Below, piece after piece: positions 63,301 to 64,000 of a stretch of DNA of 64,000 bases. Every line of letters starts with the position of its first letter. Within the stretch, counting starts at the first letter, position 1. The stretch comes from Metridium senile (Eukaryota > Cnidaria > Anthozoa > Actiniaria > Metridiidae). Position numbers and translations under genes: made by a program. The notes under the pieces were generated by a model. It was not told the origin of the DNA. It did not search any database and saw only the letters and a program-made list of their open reading frames with translations. The stretch is taken from NCBI GenBank assembly GCA_949775045.1, contig OX459102.1, forward strand, positions 5,762,185-5,826,184, in the 5' to 3' direction.

Positions 63301-63556
63301 AACTGAAAATGAAGTGGACGTCTTCGCCAAGGGCTGTGCCAAAACATGTAACAAGAATGATATCCCTTCATGCCGGGATGGTGGTTTTCTTGATTGTGAC
63401 ATCCACTGTTGCTATAGTGACTACTGCAACGCGGGCTCAAGTCTGTCTCCGATTATTCCATCACATGCTAGCTCAAGTCTGTCTGTCAGTGTTTCCTTCA
63501 CTGTGTTGGTAACTGCTGCAGGAACCGTTGCCGTCATCTTTGGAAAGATTATATAA
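60320..63556 (+). CDS. Ly6/uPAR three-finger domain protein, GPI-anchored (141 aa)
   Basis: Two coding exons: 60320-60368 (start codon and most of the signal peptide, MNTLFYAFVLVSLVAIG) and 63180-63556, joined in phase 1 (donor G|GTAAGT, acceptor TCTTTCTAG), 426 nt. The mature part has 12 cysteines at 22, 25, 34, 43, 49, 69, 73, 81, 89, 93, 94 and 99. It opens YCNQCES and closes with CCYSDYCN, the Ly6/uPAR hallmark. After it comes a small-residue stretch (AGSS, likely GPI attachment) and a hydrophobic C-terminus (~117-141). The protein is therefore predicted to be extracellular and lipid-anchored. Ly6 proteins act in adhesion, complement regulation or receptor modulation; the specific role here cannot be told. 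The intron (2.8 kb) is filled with MITEs. AATAAA at 63617 is a plausible polyadenylation signal. Confidence 0.9.
60829..61110. mobile_element. MITE with TIR CACTGCAAAAACGGCTGAGTA
   Basis: Left CACTGCAAAAACGGCTGAGT plus AGATACAACACAGTATATTG, matched by the inverse CAATATACTGTGTTGTATCT..ACTCAGCCGTTTTTGCAGTG. About 282 bp with TIRs near 70 bp. In the Ly6 intron. Confidence 0.95.
61224..61512. mobile_element. MITE with TACACCTATTTCAAAAAAC end
   Basis: Left ends TACACCTATTTC and CAAGAATCAAGCTAAGACCG..CCTGGTTTTGTGCTGGTAAT pair with the inverted right half ATTGCCAGCACAAAACCAGC..CGGTCTCGGCTTCATGCTTG. A long near-complete hairpin. Confidence 0.92.
62048..62348. mobile_element. MITE, second copy of the 47.14-kb family (inverted)
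   Basis: TACACCTATTTCAATAATCG and TTTTTGAAATAGGTGTATA bound about 300 bp. The interior AAAAAGCGCGTAATAAATCA is the complement of TGATTTATTACGCGCTTTTT in the 47.14-kb element. Confidence 0.93.
63180..63556 (+). CDS. Ly6 gene exon 2: three-finger domain and GPI signal
   Basis: Begins G|GT GAG GCG ATC TAC TGC at the acceptor and ends TAA at 63554. Contains all cysteines of the domain and the C-terminal hydrophobic GPI signal. Confidence 0.92.
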
Positions 63557-63616
63557 CATTGAAATAATGATTTTTCTTTTTTAACTAATGCTTTGTAACA
63601 AAAACTAATGAACTAA

Positions 63617-63622
63617 AATAAA
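63617..63622 (+). terminator. Polyadenylation signal AATAAA of the Ly6 gene
   Basis: Canonical hexamer 61 bases after the stop codon. Confidence 0.6.
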
Positions 63623-63809
63623 CAAATTAGACACAAACACTCAAACGAAATTGTGCTTCAATATTCAATGTTAAGGACAGGCAATTCATATCAATTCTCA
63701 ACTGATTCAAATCAGTTCTGATTGATAATTGCCTTCTTCTATATTTAATTTGCTTTTCATTGTCGTCTAGTCTTTGTTTTGTTTGCATAGTGATCGTTTC
63801 CTTCCTTTG

Positions 63810-63955
63810 CAAAAATGAACATGTGACCAAAGTTGTTTGCCAAAATATTTAACGTGCAGTGGAGGTAGTGAGTCGGAGTCTCAACAATTAGCACATAGGA
63901 CACTAAATGTTACTGCATGCTAAATACATTCAGACGTTAAAAAAGTGATTTATTT
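63810..63955 (+). mobile_element. SINE-like element 3' fragment
   Basis: TGAACATGTGACCAAAGTTG, GGAGGTAGTGAGTCGGAGTC and CAGACGTTAAAAAAGTGATT match the family at 44.2 and 56.9 kb. Followed by an ATTTATTTTTAAATATTTATT tail. Confidence 0.8.
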
Positions 63956-64000
63956 TTAAATATTTATTCCTTTTTGCCAAAAATGCTAGTAATCACGTAA

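Overview
The window looks like nuclear DNA of a cnidarian, most likely an anthozoan. It is AT-rich, its genes are split by GT-AG introns, and it is crowded with short terminal-inverted-repeat elements (MITEs), SINE-like copies, satellites and very long microsatellites. The coding content fits this: secreted PAN-EGF-lectin-like proteins, a secreted protein with two ShK-type cysteine domains, a GPI-anchored Ly6/three-finger protein and a short centrosomin-motif (CM1) protein. The species is not identified from sequence alone. Nearly all open frames outside these genes are microsatellite or repeat shadows.

Layout. 0-1.2 kb: an imperfect tRNA-Pro(TGG), an intron-containing tRNA-Tyr(GTA), and a 3' fragment of each. 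1.2-5.5 kb: non-coding, with a ~130-bp decayed tandem array (3.8-4.8 kb) and an 87-bp x3 array. 5.5-13 kb (possibly to 15.2 kb), minus strand: an eight-coding-exon gene for a predicted 438-residue protein with the CM1 (Cnn_1N) gamma-tubulin-complex-binding motif, a coiled coil and a polybasic di-cysteine tail. 15-19.3 kb: MITEs, a (GACA)n tract split by a MITE, palindromes and direct repeats. 19.7-31.7 kb and 37.0-43.8 kb, plus strand: two tandem paralogues with identical exon phases (signal peptide + PAN/apple; EGF; concanavalin/LamG-like domain). Their introns have been filled independently with a Penelope-like fragment, fold-back elements and pentanucleotide arrays. Between them lie a ~211-bp satellite (4 units) and a dead CR1/jockey-type non-LTR retrotransposon. 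44-51 kb: MITEs only. 51.4-56.4 kb: a seven-exon double-ShK secreted protein gene with 12-nt and 21-nt micro-exons. 56.4-60.3 kb: repeats. 60.3-63.6 kb: a two-exon Ly6/uPAR gene.

Three of the four gene families encode secreted or cell-surface cysteine-rich proteins, so this is a tandem-duplicating, repeat-rich region for secreted effector or recognition proteins. The most notable points are: (i) a divergent block in the lectin-like domain of two otherwise near-identical paralogues; (ii) a short CM1 protein with a likely palmitoylated tail and three phase-symmetric exons; (iii) pentanucleotide arrays of different sequence at the same intron position in the two paralogues, one being ~153 uninterrupted units; (iv) MITE insertions that date events by presence or absence between paralogues.
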